Assembly: GCF_000817775.3 (NCBI RefSeq)
Contig: NZ_JTHE03000054.1
Coordinates: forward strand, 1 to 42,557
DNA: 42,557 nt
Direction of reading: 5' to 3'
Source of the DNA: Lyngbya confervoides BDU141951
Lineage (GTDB): Bacteria > Cyanobacteriota > Cyanobacteriia > Thermosynechococcales > Thermosynechococcaceae
Below the pieces are notes generated by a model. That model ran no database searches and was not told where the DNA came from. It worked only from the letters and a program-made list of their open reading frames with translations. Position 1 is the first letter of the stretch. Every line of letters starts with the position of its first letter. Position numbers and translations under genes: made by a program. Shown here piece after piece: positions 9,167 through 18,218 of this stretch.

Positions 9167-10618
9167 ATGAATCCAATCCTGCTGAACCGGTGCGCCGCCT
9201 CCCCAGGTGGGAGGGTCCTTGTTTCCCTCTCCCTCCAGGGAAGCGCCGCGGCTGGATTCGCCTTGCCCATGGCGATTGCCCTGGGTCTGTGCATGATTGC
9301 CTTGGGGACCACCAGCATTCTTCTGGCCCAGGATGACCGGGATACGGCGATGCTGCGACGCAACAGTGCCGCGAGTTTGCTCACCAGCGATAGCGCGATC
9401 GCCGAGATCTTAACGATCTTTAGCGATCCGAGCAATGCCAGACTCCTGGGCAAAAACTACGATCCCATCCATCCCAAGACCGGCACTCACTATCTGGGAT
9501 CGGACGGGATTCCCAATTCTGGAGATGAGGACTCTACGGCGGTGAACGAATGGCAGATCCCGGATCCTGCCTGTCTCTCCTCGCTGGGGGTGGGAACGCC
9601 CACCCTATCGTTGACCCAAACCCTCAACCCCCAAAGCAGCTATCGGCTCCTGGCCTATCGATATCATCCCAACACGCAATCAGGTCATATTCTGGTCGAG
9701 GGCATTCACAACAATATTCCCTCTCAGGTCTATGTGAATCTTTCCATCAAGCATGATTCCAGGGAATTTCCCGGCATTTCGGTCCATCAAAGCGCCTACT
9801 GGCAAGGGCGTAGGCTAACGGGCCACAATAGCAATTTTTACTTTCACCCCCAGGCCTCTGCCAGTACCGGCCTCTCTGGTAAGGCCACCCCCACTGCGGC
9901 CAACCGCGCTGACTACCTGGATGGAATTTGGAGCGGTCCCAGCGATAACCTGAACCTGGACTCTATTGAGGGGAACCTGGTAGCTTGCGCGGCCACGTCT
10001 TCCCTGTCCTATAGTCCCCAGGGCACAACCCTGGGCACAATTTCCACAAGCCGATCCTTGGCCGGTAACCCAGACAGCGTCACCCACTATCAAGCGGATC
10101 GCATTGAACTGTCCGACTCAGAGGTGCTGGAGGTGGATACCACGGCCGGACCGGTGTATTTGTACGTCAACGGGGTCACAGAACTGCGTGGAAATGCCAA
10201 AATCCGCAATGTGCGTACCGATGGCGCACTGCCCCGCGTGGGCGACTTCCGACTCCTACAGGTGGCTACCGAAACCGCCCCGCTGGTGTTGTACGACACC
10301 ACCTGCATCCAGGATGCGTTTATCTACAGTCCGGAGGTGGATGTTCATCTGTTAACCACGGGGGATGGTTGTCCAGGACCGGGCAATAGCAGCATTCAGG
10401 GGGTGCTGTGGGCCGAGGACATTGAGAATTCCACCGATAGCGCCAGCGTCAGACCCTATGATCGAGACGGTGCCCCCAACCTGGTGACCAGCGGCGTGAC
10501 CACTGGTATAGAAGTCCCCGAGAACGTTTCAAGCCTGGTGGACCTCCTAGAGGCGGTGAATTTGCCGGTATTCTATAAAATTACCGGTGTGAATGCTTGG
10601 AATAAGGTAAGACTGTGA
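9167..10618 (+). CDS. PilX/GspK-like pilus-associated protein with class III leader
   Basis: A 483-aa protein with a type III (prepilin-like) leader: about 29 residues ending AAAG, then FALPMAIALGLCMIALGTTS. The usual Glu at mature position 5 is absent, as in PilX/GspK-type minor pilins. The rest is a large mostly beta extracellular region with several cysteines. It heads a + strand run of four pilin-like genes and would be processed by a prepilin peptidase such as the one at 18219-19031. Length exceeds PilX (about 170-200 aa), so it could be an adhesive tip-type subunit; cyanobacterial HpsA-like proteins share the GFALP-type leader but are usually much longer. The start ATG 9167 lacks a strong ribosome site. 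Confidence 0.65.
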   Translation: MNPILLNRCAASPGGRVLVSLSLQGSAAAGFALPMAIALGLCMIALGTTSILLAQDDRDTAMLRRNSAASLLTSDSAIAEILTIFSDPSNARLLGKNYDPIHPKTGTHYLGSDGIPNSGDEDSTAVNEWQIPDPACLSSLGVGTPTLSLTQTLNPQSSYRLLAYRYHPNTQSGHILVEGIHNNIPSQVYVNLSIKHDSREFPGISVHQSAYWQGRRLTGHNSNFYFHPQASASTGLSGKATPTAANRADYLDGIWSGPSDNLNLDSIEGNLVACAATSSLSYSPQGTTLGTISTSRSLAGNPDSVTHYQADRIELSDSEVLEVDTTAGPVYLYVNGVTELRGNAKIRNVRTDGALPRVGDFRLLQVATETAPLVLYDTTCIQDAFIYSPEVDVHLLTTGDGCPGPGNSSIQGVLWAEDIENSTDSASVRPYDRDGAPNLVTSGVTTGIEVPENVSSLVDLLEAVNLPVFYKITGVNAWNKVRL

Positions 10619-10662
10619 AGGTGAGACTGTAGAAGGTGAGACTGTAGAAGGTGAGACTGTAA
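10604..10662. repeat. 15-nt tandem repeat between pilin genes
   Basis: One 14-nt unit (AAGGTAAGACTGTG) and three 15-nt units (AAGGTGAGACTGTAG, same, AAGGTGAGACTGTAA) run head to tail. The first encodes the last residues and stop of the PilX-like gene; the last abuts the ATG at 10663. Expansion therefore changes only spacing between the two genes. Confidence 0.9.
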
Positions 10663-11271
10663 ATGTTGAGGATCTGGCACCGGCAGGGCCACCCAAATCT
10701 TGGCGTTAACCCCTTGGGGCCGAAGCCAGGGCAGGCAGCGCCCTTCCCCAGGGAATCCCCCCAGGCCAAGGTGCAAATCGGCCCGGCGGGAAACCAAGGC
10801 TTCAGCCTGGTGGAGGTGATGGTCAGCATGATCATCACGCTTTCCTTTTTGATGATTACCCTGCAGATTTTTCTCTCCGCGGCCTATCTGCGGGCCCGAT
10901 CCACAGAATATAACGAAACCTATAACTGGATTCAAGAGGATTTTGAGCAGGTACTCACCAAGGCAAAAGCCTACCAGGTGCAGGTCAAACCCTATTCCAG
11001 TCAATGCGGCGCAGCGAATCCAGATAATGGTCTAGCGGCAGGATTTATCGCAGACAGCGCCGATGGCCTGGGCGGCAGCTCAGCAACCTTGGGCACGCGC
11101 ACCTACGGGGGCAAGAACTTGGAACTCAGGCGCACCGCTTCCTACAATGACACCCTGGATCCCAATCGGCTGATTAAACTTCAATATGCGATCGTGCCTC
11201 CGGGAGGGAGTCCCCCGGTGTTAGAACTGGAAACCAAGGTTGTCATTTATGCTGCCTTTAACTGCCCCTAG
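10663..11271 (+). CDS. PilV/GspI-like minor pilin or pseudopilin
   Basis: A prepilin-like protein: the cleavage motif is G|FSLVEVMVSMIITLSFLM with Glu at mature position 5, followed by a soluble domain with two cysteines (near QCG and the C-terminal NCP), a likely disulphide. With ATG 10663 the protein has 202 aa and an unusually long leader of about 46 residues; an in-frame GTG at 10771 would give a leader of about ten residues and is a real alternative. It lies 44 nt after the PilX-like gene, separated by the 15-nt repeats. It resembles PilV and the cyanobacterial pseudopilin HpsB; which one needs a profile search. Confidence 0.65.
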   Translation: MLRIWHRQGHPNLGVNPLGPKPGQAAPFPRESPQAKVQIGPAGNQGFSLVEVMVSMIITLSFLMITLQIFLSAAYLRARSTEYNETYNWIQEDFEQVLTKAKAYQVQVKPYSSQCGAANPDNGLAAGFIADSADGLGGSSATLGTRTYGGKNLELRRTASYNDTLDPNRLIKLQYAIVPPGGSPPVLELETKVVIYAAFNCP

Positions 11272-11459
11272 CAAGGTGAAGCAGCCACAGTAAAGATCTC
11301 GAGAACTCATCGAGGACGGCAGCGGGCTAAACCACTCTGGCCCTGATCAATCTTCAGATTTTGTCGTAAGATACCTCCTAATATTCAAATGGGCGGCTGC
11401 CGAGGCAATCGCAGACAGAACGACAAGGGACTCGTGAGTTTAGGACATCAATTACCGCT

Positions 11460-12287
11460 GTGTTTAATCGATCCCACTATCATCGGCGTAAAAGCTTTGG
11501 CTTTACTCTGACGGAGACCCTCATTATTCTGGCGGTGATGGGCGTAATGGCGACCCTCGCGGTGCCGAGCTTTGCCGCTTTGATGGAATCCATTAAGGTG
11601 GACCAGGTGGTGACGGAGATTCGCACTACCCTATCGCTGTCTCAACGTCAGGCCATTCAGGGGGGACAGCCCTGCGTTGCCAGCCTTGTGGTCCAGACCC
11701 TGGAACAGGCTCAGATCTTCCCGTCATTTCAATCTGGGATTGTCAATGCCTGCGGCCCCACCCATGACCGCGGTCCCCTGTTGGCAGGGGTGAGCGTGGT
11801 GAGCAATTTGTCTCCCAATCCTAGCAAAACCCAATCCCTTGCCAATGGCTTGCCGAGTCTGGAATCTGGCTCCGTGGAAGGGCTAGAGTTGGGGGATAAT
11901 GCCGAAGATGATTGGATCGGGGAGACAGACCCCAATCTTGACCTAACCGTTTGGGAGCAGTCTGGGCAGTGGTTTTGTGAAAACTGGGGCTGGTGTCGTG
12001 AGCAAAACAGCTCGGCTGCCCTGGTAGACAATGCCGCAGTGGTGGATATTGCCTTTCGTCCCCAGGGAACGGTGGACTATCAGGTCCAGACGGATCAGAG
12101 CATTCCCCCCGATCCCACAGGCAAAATTGTGGCCTTTGTCTCGGATCGCCCCCAGGCCAAGCAGAGATGCATCGCAATTTCTAAGCGCCTTGGCTTGACC
12201 CGCCTTGGCACCTATGAGGGGCCCTTATCTCCCACTGCCATGACTGACACGGGCGTTTGTACTGCCTTAGAGTGGAAAAAGCAATGA
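11460..12287 (+). CDS. FimT/GspH-like minor pilin
   Basis: A 275-aa prepilin-like protein with cleavage motif KSFG|FTLTETLIILAVMGVMATLAVPSF (leader about 14 residues) and an adjoining helix with the FimT/GspH pattern ESIKVDQVVTEIRTTLSLSQRQAI. The C-terminal domain has several Cys and is longer than classical FimT (about 170 aa). The GTG at 11460 is the only start that keeps a short leader; an AGGA lies about 13 nt upstream. Its stop overlaps the start of the PilW-like gene in an ATGA, indicating translational coupling. The 188-bp gap upstream may carry a promoter. Confidence 0.7.
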   Translation: MFNRSHYHRRKSFGFTLTETLIILAVMGVMATLAVPSFAALMESIKVDQVVTEIRTTLSLSQRQAIQGGQPCVASLVVQTLEQAQIFPSFQSGIVNACGPTHDRGPLLAGVSVVSNLSPNPSKTQSLANGLPSLESGSVEGLELGDNAEDDWIGETDPNLDLTVWEQSGQWFCENWGWCREQNSSAALVDNAAVVDIAFRPQGTVDYQVQTDQSIPPDPTGKIVAFVSDRPQAKQRCIAISKRLGLTRLGTYEGPLSPTAMTDTGVCTALEWKKQ

Positions 12288-13411
12288 GTCTCCTGCGCAA
12301 CCCTCGGCAATTGTTTAGTGTTCAGCGACGCCGCATCGGGCAGCGGGGGGTGACGCTGACGGAATTACTGGTGGCGAGCTTACTCACCAGCCTGGTGATT
12401 TTAATTGGCTGGGGTGGGTTGGTTTCTGCGCTCAACATGAGCAATATTGCCCAGGCTAAAACTGCGCGTAAAGTGGAGCTGACGCGGGCCATGGACTTGA
12501 TCACCAGTGAAATCCGAGAGGCTCAGGCCATTAATCAAGCGCGGTCGGTGGTGGCGGACGGCGGTACCGTTTCTGTGGCGGACGTGGTGGCAAGTGCCGG
12601 GGTCAATCTGGAGGATTTAGGAAACTATGGAGAGATCACCCTCTATTTAGAGTTGCCGACGGAGCAGTCTATTTCGACCTGTCCTGGCCCGGCAGGGGCA
12701 GATCCAGTGCCCGCGGATCGAGTTGATCGGGTGGTCTACGATGTCCGCCCCAGTCCCAGCGGCTGGCTAGCTCCCAATGCCATTGCTCGCTACGGTCGGA
12801 TTCCCGATGCGAACGGCACCATTCATCCCTGCTCGACTCCCGTGGCCAGCGATATTGTCGCCGATGCGATCGCCCAGACCGACGACAGCCCGGCCTGTGG
12901 CGGAGTGCTCAGCGGCAGCAAGGGCTTCCATACCTGTATTCAAGGAGAAGAAGTGGCGTTGCTGTTCCAAAGTGCGATTAGCGATGTGGAAATTTCGCCC
13001 GTCAGCACTGCCGTAACGCCCCGAAGTGTAGACTTTAATCCCCCTAATCAGGTGGGATTAGCTCTACAACTAGAGCGTTCAGGAGGACATCATGTGATCC
13101 TGACATGGACCTGGCATCCTTCCAGCGAGGATGACGTTGAACAGTCCCATCCCTTCAACTTAAAAGCGGTGGGACCCAAGAAAATTGAAGAGACCGCCAT
13201 CAAAGCTGAGGCGGTGGACTACAAATTTGATCTTAATAAGGTTTCAACGCAGGACACAGACACCATTTGTTTTCAGCTAGGGACCCTCAACACCAGTCAG
13301 GAACAGGTCAATAGCAATAGAATCTGTACCAGAAAGAAGGGTTCCCAGGACCAGACCCCAGTTTACTGGGAAGAGACCAGTGTCGGTAACATTGACATCC
13401 TCTCCCCGTGA
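12284..13411 (+). CDS. PilW/GspJ-like minor pilin (HpsC-like)
   Basis: A 375-aa prepilin-like protein: cleavage motif QRG|VTLTELLVASLLTSLVILIGWG and a following helix with a conserved RAMDLITSEIREAQ-type segment typical of PilW/GspJ. The start ATG 12284 overlaps the FimT-like stop by 4 nt (ATGA). The C-terminal two thirds form a soluble beta-rich domain with paired cysteines. It is the last gene of the four-gene pilin cluster, which matches the fimT-pilV-pilW-pilX set known in other bacteria but in a different order. In filamentous cyanobacteria similar proteins (HpsB-D) support motility and polysaccharide secretion. Confidence 0.7.
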   Translation: MSLLRNPRQLFSVQRRRIGQRGVTLTELLVASLLTSLVILIGWGGLVSALNMSNIAQAKTARKVELTRAMDLITSEIREAQAINQARSVVADGGTVSVADVVASAGVNLEDLGNYGEITLYLELPTEQSISTCPGPAGADPVPADRVDRVVYDVRPSPSGWLAPNAIARYGRIPDANGTIHPCSTPVASDIVADAIAQTDDSPACGGVLSGSKGFHTCIQGEEVALLFQSAISDVEISPVSTAVTPRSVDFNPPNQVGLALQLERSGGHHVILTWTWHPSSEDDVEQSHPFNLKAVGPKKIEETAIKAEAVDYKFDLNKVSTQDTDTICFQLGTLNTSQEQVNSNRICTRKKGSQDQTPVYWEETSVGNIDILSP

Positions 13412-13422
13412 CCCGGACGGGG
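13404..13422. terminator. Hairpin between convergent pilW-like gene and pyrR
   Basis: CCCCGT (13404-13409) pairs with ACGGGG (13417-13422) around a 7-nt loop, overlapping the PilW-like stop codon. There is no T tract, so a terminator role is tentative. Confidence 0.3.
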
Positions 13423-13457
13423 CTGCAGGGAGTGAACGGCAGCGGGCCACCGGCCGG

Positions 13458-13994
13458 TTAAGTTCGGAGGAGATCGACGCCGTCACGCTGGTCAATGTCT
13501 TGCAAATAAACTCGGACTTCCTCTTCGCGGGCGGTGGGCAATTCCTTCCCCACATAGTCGGGATGGATGGGCAAATCGCGGTGTCCCCGGTCAATGAGCA
13601 CCAGGAGTCGGATCGATTGAGGACGTCCGTAGTCATTGATGGCGTTCAGCGCGGCCCGAATGGTTCGGCCACTGTAGATGACATCGTCCACCAGCACCAC
13701 GATTTTACCGGTGAGATCCATGGGCATCACGGTGCGTTCTGGGGTGCGCAGCTGAATTTTATCCAGGTCATCTCGATAAAAGGTAATGTCTAGCTTGCCA
13801 AGGGGAACACAAACGCCCTCTAGCTGCTGAATCTGCTGGGCCAGCGCCTCGGCCAGAGGCACCCCTCGGGTGTAGAGGCCAATGAGCACAAGCTGATCGA
13901 GATCGCGCGCCCGCTCAACCACCTGGGAGGCTAATCGGGTCAGGGTTCTGCGCAGTTCGTCTGCCGAGAGAATTTGAATGGTATGGTCTGCCAT
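13458..13994 (-). CDS. pyrR: Bifunctional pyr operon regulator / uracil phosphoribosyltransferase PyrR
   Basis: A 178-aa type I phosphoribosyltransferase-fold protein. The PRPP-binding loop is [12 protein letters not shown] (100-111), and the segment [12 protein letters not shown] is characteristic of PyrR. It converts uracil and PRPP to UMP; in Firmicutes it also binds pyr leader RNA, whereas in cyanobacteria the RNA-binding role is not established. The start ATG 13994 ([10 protein letters not shown]) gives the usual family length; an open frame extends upstream to 14231 but that overlaps cbiB and looks like shadow. It follows cbiB by 17 nt on the same strand, suggesting cotranscription. Confidence 0.93.
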   Translation of the reverse strand: MADHTIQILSADELRRTLTRLASQVVERARDLDQLVLIGLYTRGVPLAEALAQQIQQLEGVCVPLGKLDITFYRDDLDKIQLRTPERTVMPMDLTGKIVVLVDDVIYSGRTIRAALNAINDYGRPQSIRLLVLIDRGHRDLPIHPDYVGKELPTAREEEVRVYLQDIDQRDGVDLLRT

Positions 13995-14011
13995 GACTGA
14001 GCCAACGGTCC

Positions 14012-15013
14012 CTAGTTCAGCCCGGTCATCCTCCACTGCCACGCGCCGAGAATTCCCAGGGCCAGAATAATCCAGAGAATAAAGCAGGTGCGGGTTAAGT
14101 GCAAACCCTGGCGGATAATTTCCGGGGTGATGGGCTGGTGCGGCTCTCCCACCCGGGGCTTCTGTTTGATTCGACCCCGGTAGCGATTGGTGCCCCCCAA
14201 CTGTACCCCCAGACTGGCCGCATAGGCACATTCACTCCAGCCGGAGTTCGGGCTGGGATCGCGGGGACCATCCCGTTGACACAACTGCCAGACCCGGCGC
14301 GGATGCCCAGAAATCAGGGCCAGGGTCAGTACGGTGAGGCGGCAGGGCATCCAGGTGAGAATATCGTCGGTGCGAGCGCTACACCATCCCAGATGCGTCC
14401 AGGGCGGCTCTCGATAGCCCACCATGGAATCCAGGGTACTGACGGCTTTATAGGCGATCGCCAGCGGCGCAGCCCCAAGACCGGGTACGATTGCGCCCAC
14501 CAGCCCGTAAAACAGAGGCGCCATCACGCCATCAACACTATTTTCAGCCACCGTTTCTAGCACCGCCCGCAAAATCTCGGCTTCCTCCAGCGCCTCGGTG
14601 TCGCGGCCCACGTAGAGGCGCAGCCGCGATCGCGCCTGATCCAGGTTCCCCTCGCCTAGGGGCAACAGGACATCCTCCGCTGCTTGGCGCAGGCTGCGGC
14701 CCGCCCAGCAGCTCGCCAAGATCACAATATGGCAGCCCCCGTACAGCCAGGGCGACAATTGCCGAGCGATGGCCAGAATGCCCCAGGCCACCAGGCCACT
14801 CATCCCGGTTAGCAGCAGGGTCAATCCAATCCCGGCTATTCGCTGCGGGCGGGGGCGCTTCAGCCAGCTTAGGGCAAGGGTTTGGTAACGCTGAATGCCC
14901 CAGCCCATGACCTGGACAGGATGGGGCAGGGCCCAGGGATCGCCAAGGACATAGTCTAAAAGGGCTGCGCCCCCGAAAATTCCGATGAACTCTAAGGCGC
15001 TGTTTTCTGGCAT
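14012..15013 (-). CDS. cbiB: Adenosylcobinamide-phosphate synthase CbiB/CobD
   Basis: A 333-aa polytopic membrane protein of cobalamin synthesis, which attaches aminopropanol (phosphate) to adenosylcobyric acid. Family hallmarks include [19 protein letters not shown] near the N-terminus, [18 protein letters not shown] in the middle, then [15 protein letters not shown], and a final hydrophobic segment. The ATG at 15013 gives MPENSALEF. It lies upstream of pyrR in the same direction. No cobalamin riboswitch was recognised upstream. Confidence 0.93.
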   Translation of the reverse strand: MPENSALEFIGIFGGAALLDYVLGDPWALPHPVQVMGWGIQRYQTLALSWLKRPRPQRIAGIGLTLLLTGMSGLVAWGILAIARQLSPWLYGGCHIVILASCWAGRSLRQAAEDVLLPLGEGNLDQARSRLRLYVGRDTEALEEAEILRAVLETVAENSVDGVMAPLFYGLVGAIVPGLGAAPLAIAYKAVSTLDSMVGYREPPWTHLGWCSARTDDILTWMPCRLTVLTLALISGHPRRVWQLCQRDGPRDPSPNSGWSECAYAASLGVQLGGTNRYRGRIKQKPRVGEPHQPITPEIIRQGLHLTRTCFILWIILALGILGAWQWRMTGLN

Positions 15014-15086
15014 TGCCCCCCGCCATTTCCTCTAGGACACCCCTGCCATTGTGCGATGCCGCTGGCCTCTCAGCAATGGGTTAGAG

Positions 15087-15142
15087 CACAGGACACGCAG
15101 CACAGGGTACGCAGTACAGGACACGCAGCACAGAGCACTCAA
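15087..15142. repeat. 14-nt tandem repeat upstream of cbiB
   Basis: Units CACAGGACACGCAG, CACAGGGTACGCAG and TACAGGACACGCAG follow each other, with a fourth decayed unit starting CACAGAGCAC. The array sits in the divergent space between cbiB and the next pilin gene. Confidence 0.85.
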
Positions 15143-15256
15143 AAGTCGCTATGATTTCGAAGGCAGCAGCTGCAGCGGCCACCCCAATCGCTGAGTTGGA
15201 TTCAGACGGGTGATGGGTGCAGTGAACTTGTGACAAAATGCGTTGTTCTGGGACCG

Positions 15257-15844
15257 ATGGTTTCACCATACCGCGATGGACAGATCCCCTTAGCGTTCCT
15301 GGGGAGATCCCGATTAATCGGACCTCCACAACAGCAGGGGCTGACTCTGACTGAGATTTTGGTGGTGGTTTTTTTAGTGGGAGTTTTAGCTGCGATCGCC
15401 GCGCCCAGCTATCTGGCCTGGGCCACCAAACAAAGGGTTGAGGATGCCTTGGTGGTAACGGTGGGAGCCCTCAAGGAAGCCCAAGCGGAGGCCATTCGCA
15501 AAAGCCAGGGGTGTGAGGTGCAAATCACCCCGGCCACTCAAACCATTCGGGCCACCACCTTCCCGGCGGCCTCCCCCGCAGTCAACTGTCTCCCCACTGG
15601 AAATCGAGTGCTCAGCAGTTCTGCTGCCGATCTGCAGCTAACCACCAGCTTTACCCCCGAGGCCCCTCTGCGCTTCACCTATCGGGGCACCACGCCCCGC
15701 CAGGGCATTCTTGTCCTGGCCCACCCTGGCACCCCTCGCCAGCGCTGCGTGGTGGTTTCTGCGGGGATCGGCATTATCCGCACCGGCTACTACCGAGGCG
15801 ACCCGGCCAGCCCAAGTTTAGCCAACTGCCATCGAGATCCCTAG
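15257..15844 (+). CDS. FimT/GspH-like pilin, second copy
   Basis: A prepilin-like protein of 195 aa from ATG 15257, with cleavage motif QQQG|LTLTEILVVVFLVGVLAAIAAPSYLAWATK and Glu at mature position 5. The GspH-type helix VEDALVVTVGALKEAQAEAIRKSQ follows, then a compact beta domain with two to four Cys. A GTG at 15230 would extend the leader by nine residues. It stands apart from the four-gene pilin cluster by pyrR and cbiB, and pilD is 2.4 kb away. The stop overlaps the convergent gene's stop in a CTAG. It could be a general minor pilin for type IV pilus assembly. Confidence 0.75.
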   Translation: MVSPYRDGQIPLAFLGRSRLIGPPQQQGLTLTEILVVVFLVGVLAAIAAPSYLAWATKQRVEDALVVTVGALKEAQAEAIRKSQGCEVQITPATQTIRATTFPAASPAVNCLPTGNRVLSSSAADLQLTTSFTPEAPLRFTYRGTTPRQGILVLAHPGTPRQRCVVVSAGIGIIRTGYYRGDPASPSLANCHRDP

Positions 15845-16689
15845 GGAATTGGCCGGTCGGGAGACTCGCTGCCTGGCTTTTCGAGCATTAACTCATATTG
15901 GTAGAGGGCCACGGGGCGATTGCGCGCCCGAAAAAAGTCAGGATCCTGGGGCGACAGATAGATGGCGGTGATTTGCCGGGCCGCAATGTGCCGGGAGTCA
16001 ACCTGATGGTAGTCCGTGGTGTTCTCCACCCGGTTGAGATAAATTTGCGGAGGTGATCGGAAGGTCTGCTGAAACAGTTCACTGGTCATCCATCGCTGGG
16101 GGGTAGACTCCGTGGCTCGTTCGCGGCTTTCGGACACAAGCTGCTGCCCCTGGCGAAACTGGGTCACCAATCGCCGGGGATCTTCTGGGTCAATGGACAC
16201 CGATCGCACCGAGCCTTCGCCCAGGGTGGCCTTTCCCAAACTCACGCTGTTAAAGCGGCGATCGGCCACAATCCCTTGGAGGGCAGGTGCCGGAAACTGC
16301 GTAATGCCCCGCTGGGCCTTAAGGGGTGGGGCCAGCCGCTGATTGTAAAAGCGCACTGTAAACTGCACGGGCTGATCGAGCAACTGCCGGTTGTTTTCAA
16401 ATCCCGGCGTTACAATCTCTGGGGCCAGCGGTGCCAGGGCTTGCCGAAGGGTGCTGGTGGCTTGCCAGGTGCCCTCAAACCAGTCTGGATAGATCAGCTC
16501 GCCCTGGGCTACTTTGCCCGGAGGTGGCGCATCCCAATTGGGGAAGGCAGCCAGGCGATCGCTCAGAGGACCGGCCAGAACCGGCGGCCTTGTCCACAGG
16601 CCAAGACTCAACCCCAGCAGCAGAACCGCAACCCTCAGCCGCCAGCCGCCGCTTCGCCAGGATTGCAGAGCGGATTGCAGCTTCCTCAT
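15841..16689 (-). CDS. Exported/lumenal protein of unknown function (DUF6816-like)
   Basis: A 282-aa protein with an Arg-rich N-terminus and a hydrophobic core ([21 protein letters not shown], about residues 20-40), ending in a plausible signal peptidase site, so it is predicted to be exported to the periplasm or thylakoid lumen. The mature part has the pattern [15 protein letters not shown] and [15 protein letters not shown], which I associate with a cyanobacteria/plastid family annotated DUF6816; this assignment is from memory. Its start overlaps the cysK stop by 4 nt, so it is probably translated from the Rrf2-cysK transcript. Function unknown. Confidence 0.6.
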   Translation of the reverse strand: MRKLQSALQSWRSGGWRLRVAVLLLGLSLGLWTRPPVLAGPLSDRLAAFPNWDAPPPGKVAQGELIYPDWFEGTWQATSTLRQALAPLAPEIVTPGFENNRQLLDQPVQFTVRFYNQRLAPPLKAQRGITQFPAPALQGIVADRRFNSVSLGKATLGEGSVRSVSIDPEDPRRLVTQFRQGQQLVSESRERATESTPQRWMTSELFQQTFRSPPQIYLNRVENTTDYHQVDSRHIAARQITAIYLSPQDPDFFRARNRPVALYQYELMLEKPGSESPDRPIP

Positions 16690-17615
16690 TGAAACAGGGG
16701 CGTGCTCAAGTAGCGCTCTCCAAAGCTAGGCTGAATCACCACAATGAGCTTGTCCTGATTTTCCGGTCGTTGTCCCACCTGAACGGCGGCGCACAGAGCT
16801 GCCCCAGCTGAAATCCCCGACAGCAGCCCCTCTTCCCGAGCCAGACGGCGACCGTAGGCGATGGCCTGATCATCGCTCACCTGAATCACCTCATCAATCA
16901 GGTCCACCTGAAGATTCTGGGGCACAAAGCCAGCCCCAATCCCTTGAATCTTGTGGGGACCCGGTTCGCCTCCCGAGAGCACTGGACTGCCGGTGGGCTC
17001 AACCGCAATGGCGCGAAAGGTGGGCTTGCGGGTTTTTAGGACGTCGGCAATCCCGGTGATGGTGCCCCCTGTGCCCACCCCCGCAATCACGAAGTCCACC
17101 TGCCCCTCGGTATCGGCCCAAATTTCCTCTGCGGTGGTTTCCCGGTGAATTTGGGGATTGGCCGGGTTACTAAACTGCTGCAGGATGTAAGAATCTTCGA
17201 TTGCCTCCGCAATCTCCTGAGCCCGCTGAATGGCCCCCTTCATCCCCTGGGCGCCAGGTGTTAGCTCTAGCTGCGCCCCAAAGGCCCGGAGCATGGCGCG
17301 CCGCTCCAGACTCATGGTGTCGGGCATGGTCAAGATCAGCTGGTAGCCCTTTGCTGCCGCCACCATCGCCAGGGCAATGCCCGTGTTGCCCGAGGTGGGT
17401 TCCACCAGCGTAGTTTTTCCCGGCTGAATGAGCCCCTCTTCCTCCGCCGCTTGAATCATGTTCATCCCGATGCGATCCTTGACGGAGGCGGCAGGATTCA
17501 TGCCCTCCAACTTCAGGACCAGGCGCGCAACACACCCCTCTTCCTGAGGAATTCGATTGAGCTGAACCAGAGGCGTGCGACCAACTAGCTCTGTAATATT
17601 GTGGGCAATGCGCAT
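16686..17615 (-). CDS. cysK: Cysteine synthase A (O-acetylserine sulfhydrylase)
   Basis: A 309-aa PLP enzyme making L-cysteine from O-acetylserine and sulfide. The PLP lysine is K46 in [11 protein letters not shown], the substrate loop is [12 protein letters not shown], and the phosphate-binding loop is [11 protein letters not shown]. Length and motifs match CysK rather than cystathionine beta-synthase. The start ATG 17615 lies 10 nt after the Rrf2-type regulator's stop. In Bacillus the Rrf2-family regulator CymR forms a complex with CysK, so this adjacency suggests a cysteine-responsive operon. Confidence 0.95.
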   Translation of the reverse strand: MRIAHNITELVGRTPLVQLNRIPQEEGCVARLVLKLEGMNPAASVKDRIGMNMIQAAEEEGLIQPGKTTLVEPTSGNTGIALAMVAAAKGYQLILTMPDTMSLERRAMLRAFGAQLELTPGAQGMKGAIQRAQEIAEAIEDSYILQQFSNPANPQIHRETTAEEIWADTEGQVDFVIAGVGTGGTITGIADVLKTRKPTFRAIAVEPTGSPVLSGGEPGPHKIQGIGAGFVPQNLQVDLIDEVIQVSDDQAIAYGRRLAREEGLLSGISAGAALCAAVQVGQRPENQDKLIVVIQPSFGERYLSTPLFQ

Positions 17616-17625
17616 GGACAGATCT

Positions 17626-18063
17626 CTAGATGTAATACATTAATTCGGCTTGGCGATGTTCATCGCGTTGATCGCACAGATCCTGTAGCGTAGAATTTTG
17701 CAGCACCTGACCCATGGCCTGACGAACCTCCTGCCAGAGGGTCTGAATGACTGTCTTTTCCACAGAGTCCTGGACGCGTTGGGAGGGATGGGCCGATAGA
17801 TCATCCCCTTCAATACAACTTATCACCTCCAGCAGGGTGATTTGCCAAGGCGCCCGTGCGAGAAAATATCCCCCCCGAGATCCGCGCTGCGATCGCACCA
17901 GACCCGCCTTACGCAACACAGAGAGCAACTGCTCTAGATACCGATCAGGAATCTGCTGATCTGCGGCAATTTGGCGGATCTGGAGTGGCTCTGCCTCCTC
18001 CAAGTGATCGGCAAGGGCCATCAGGGCCAGTAGTGCATATTCACTTTTACAGGACAGTTCCAC
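17626..18063 (-). CDS. Rrf2-family transcriptional regulator (CymR-like)
   Basis: A 145-aa Rrf2 winged-helix regulator: N-terminal [20 protein letters not shown], recognition region [30 protein letters not shown]. The three-cysteine Fe-S cluster set of IscR is not present: only Cys near position 89 and 131 remain in the C-terminal half, so it is unlikely to bind an IscR-type [2Fe-2S] cluster. It directly precedes cysK and probably regulates cysteine metabolism, possibly by binding CysK as CymR does. The start is GTG 18063. A TATAAT-like hexamer on its strand lies at 18167-18162. Confidence 0.85.
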   Translation of the reverse strand: MELSCKSEYALLALMALADHLEEAEPLQIRQIAADQQIPDRYLEQLLSVLRKAGLVRSQRGSRGGYFLARAPWQITLLEVISCIEGDDLSAHPSQRVQDSVEKTVIQTLWQEVRQAMGQVLQNSTLQDLCDQRDEHRQAELMYYI

Positions 18064-18154
18064 AGCCTTGACCCGGTCACATGAGCAAAGATCACCGGCA
18101 GGACGAGTTCACTGCATGCCCTTTCCAAAGCGCTGCCTCCCCTCTGCGCGGGAT

Positions 18155-18200
18155 CTGTCACATTATAATCCGTATAGTCCGGTTCTCCGCCGGATATTGA
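18155..18200 (-). promoter_or_regulatory. Candidate promoter/operator of the Rrf2-cysK operon
   Basis: On the minus strand a perfect TATAAT hexamer (18167-18162) is preceded by a G/C-rich dyad: TCCGG and CCGGA separated by 7 nt around 18178-18194. No good -35 hexamer is visible at 17 nt, so activation or an extended promoter would be needed. The dyad could be the regulator's own site or the end of pilD. Confidence 0.3.
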
Positions 18201-18218
18201 TGTCTTAAATCCTGCGGC

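Noticed and set aside
13995-14231. Upstream extension of pyrR
   Set aside because: The extra 79 residues overlap cbiB and are Gly/Pro-rich, unlike any PyrR.
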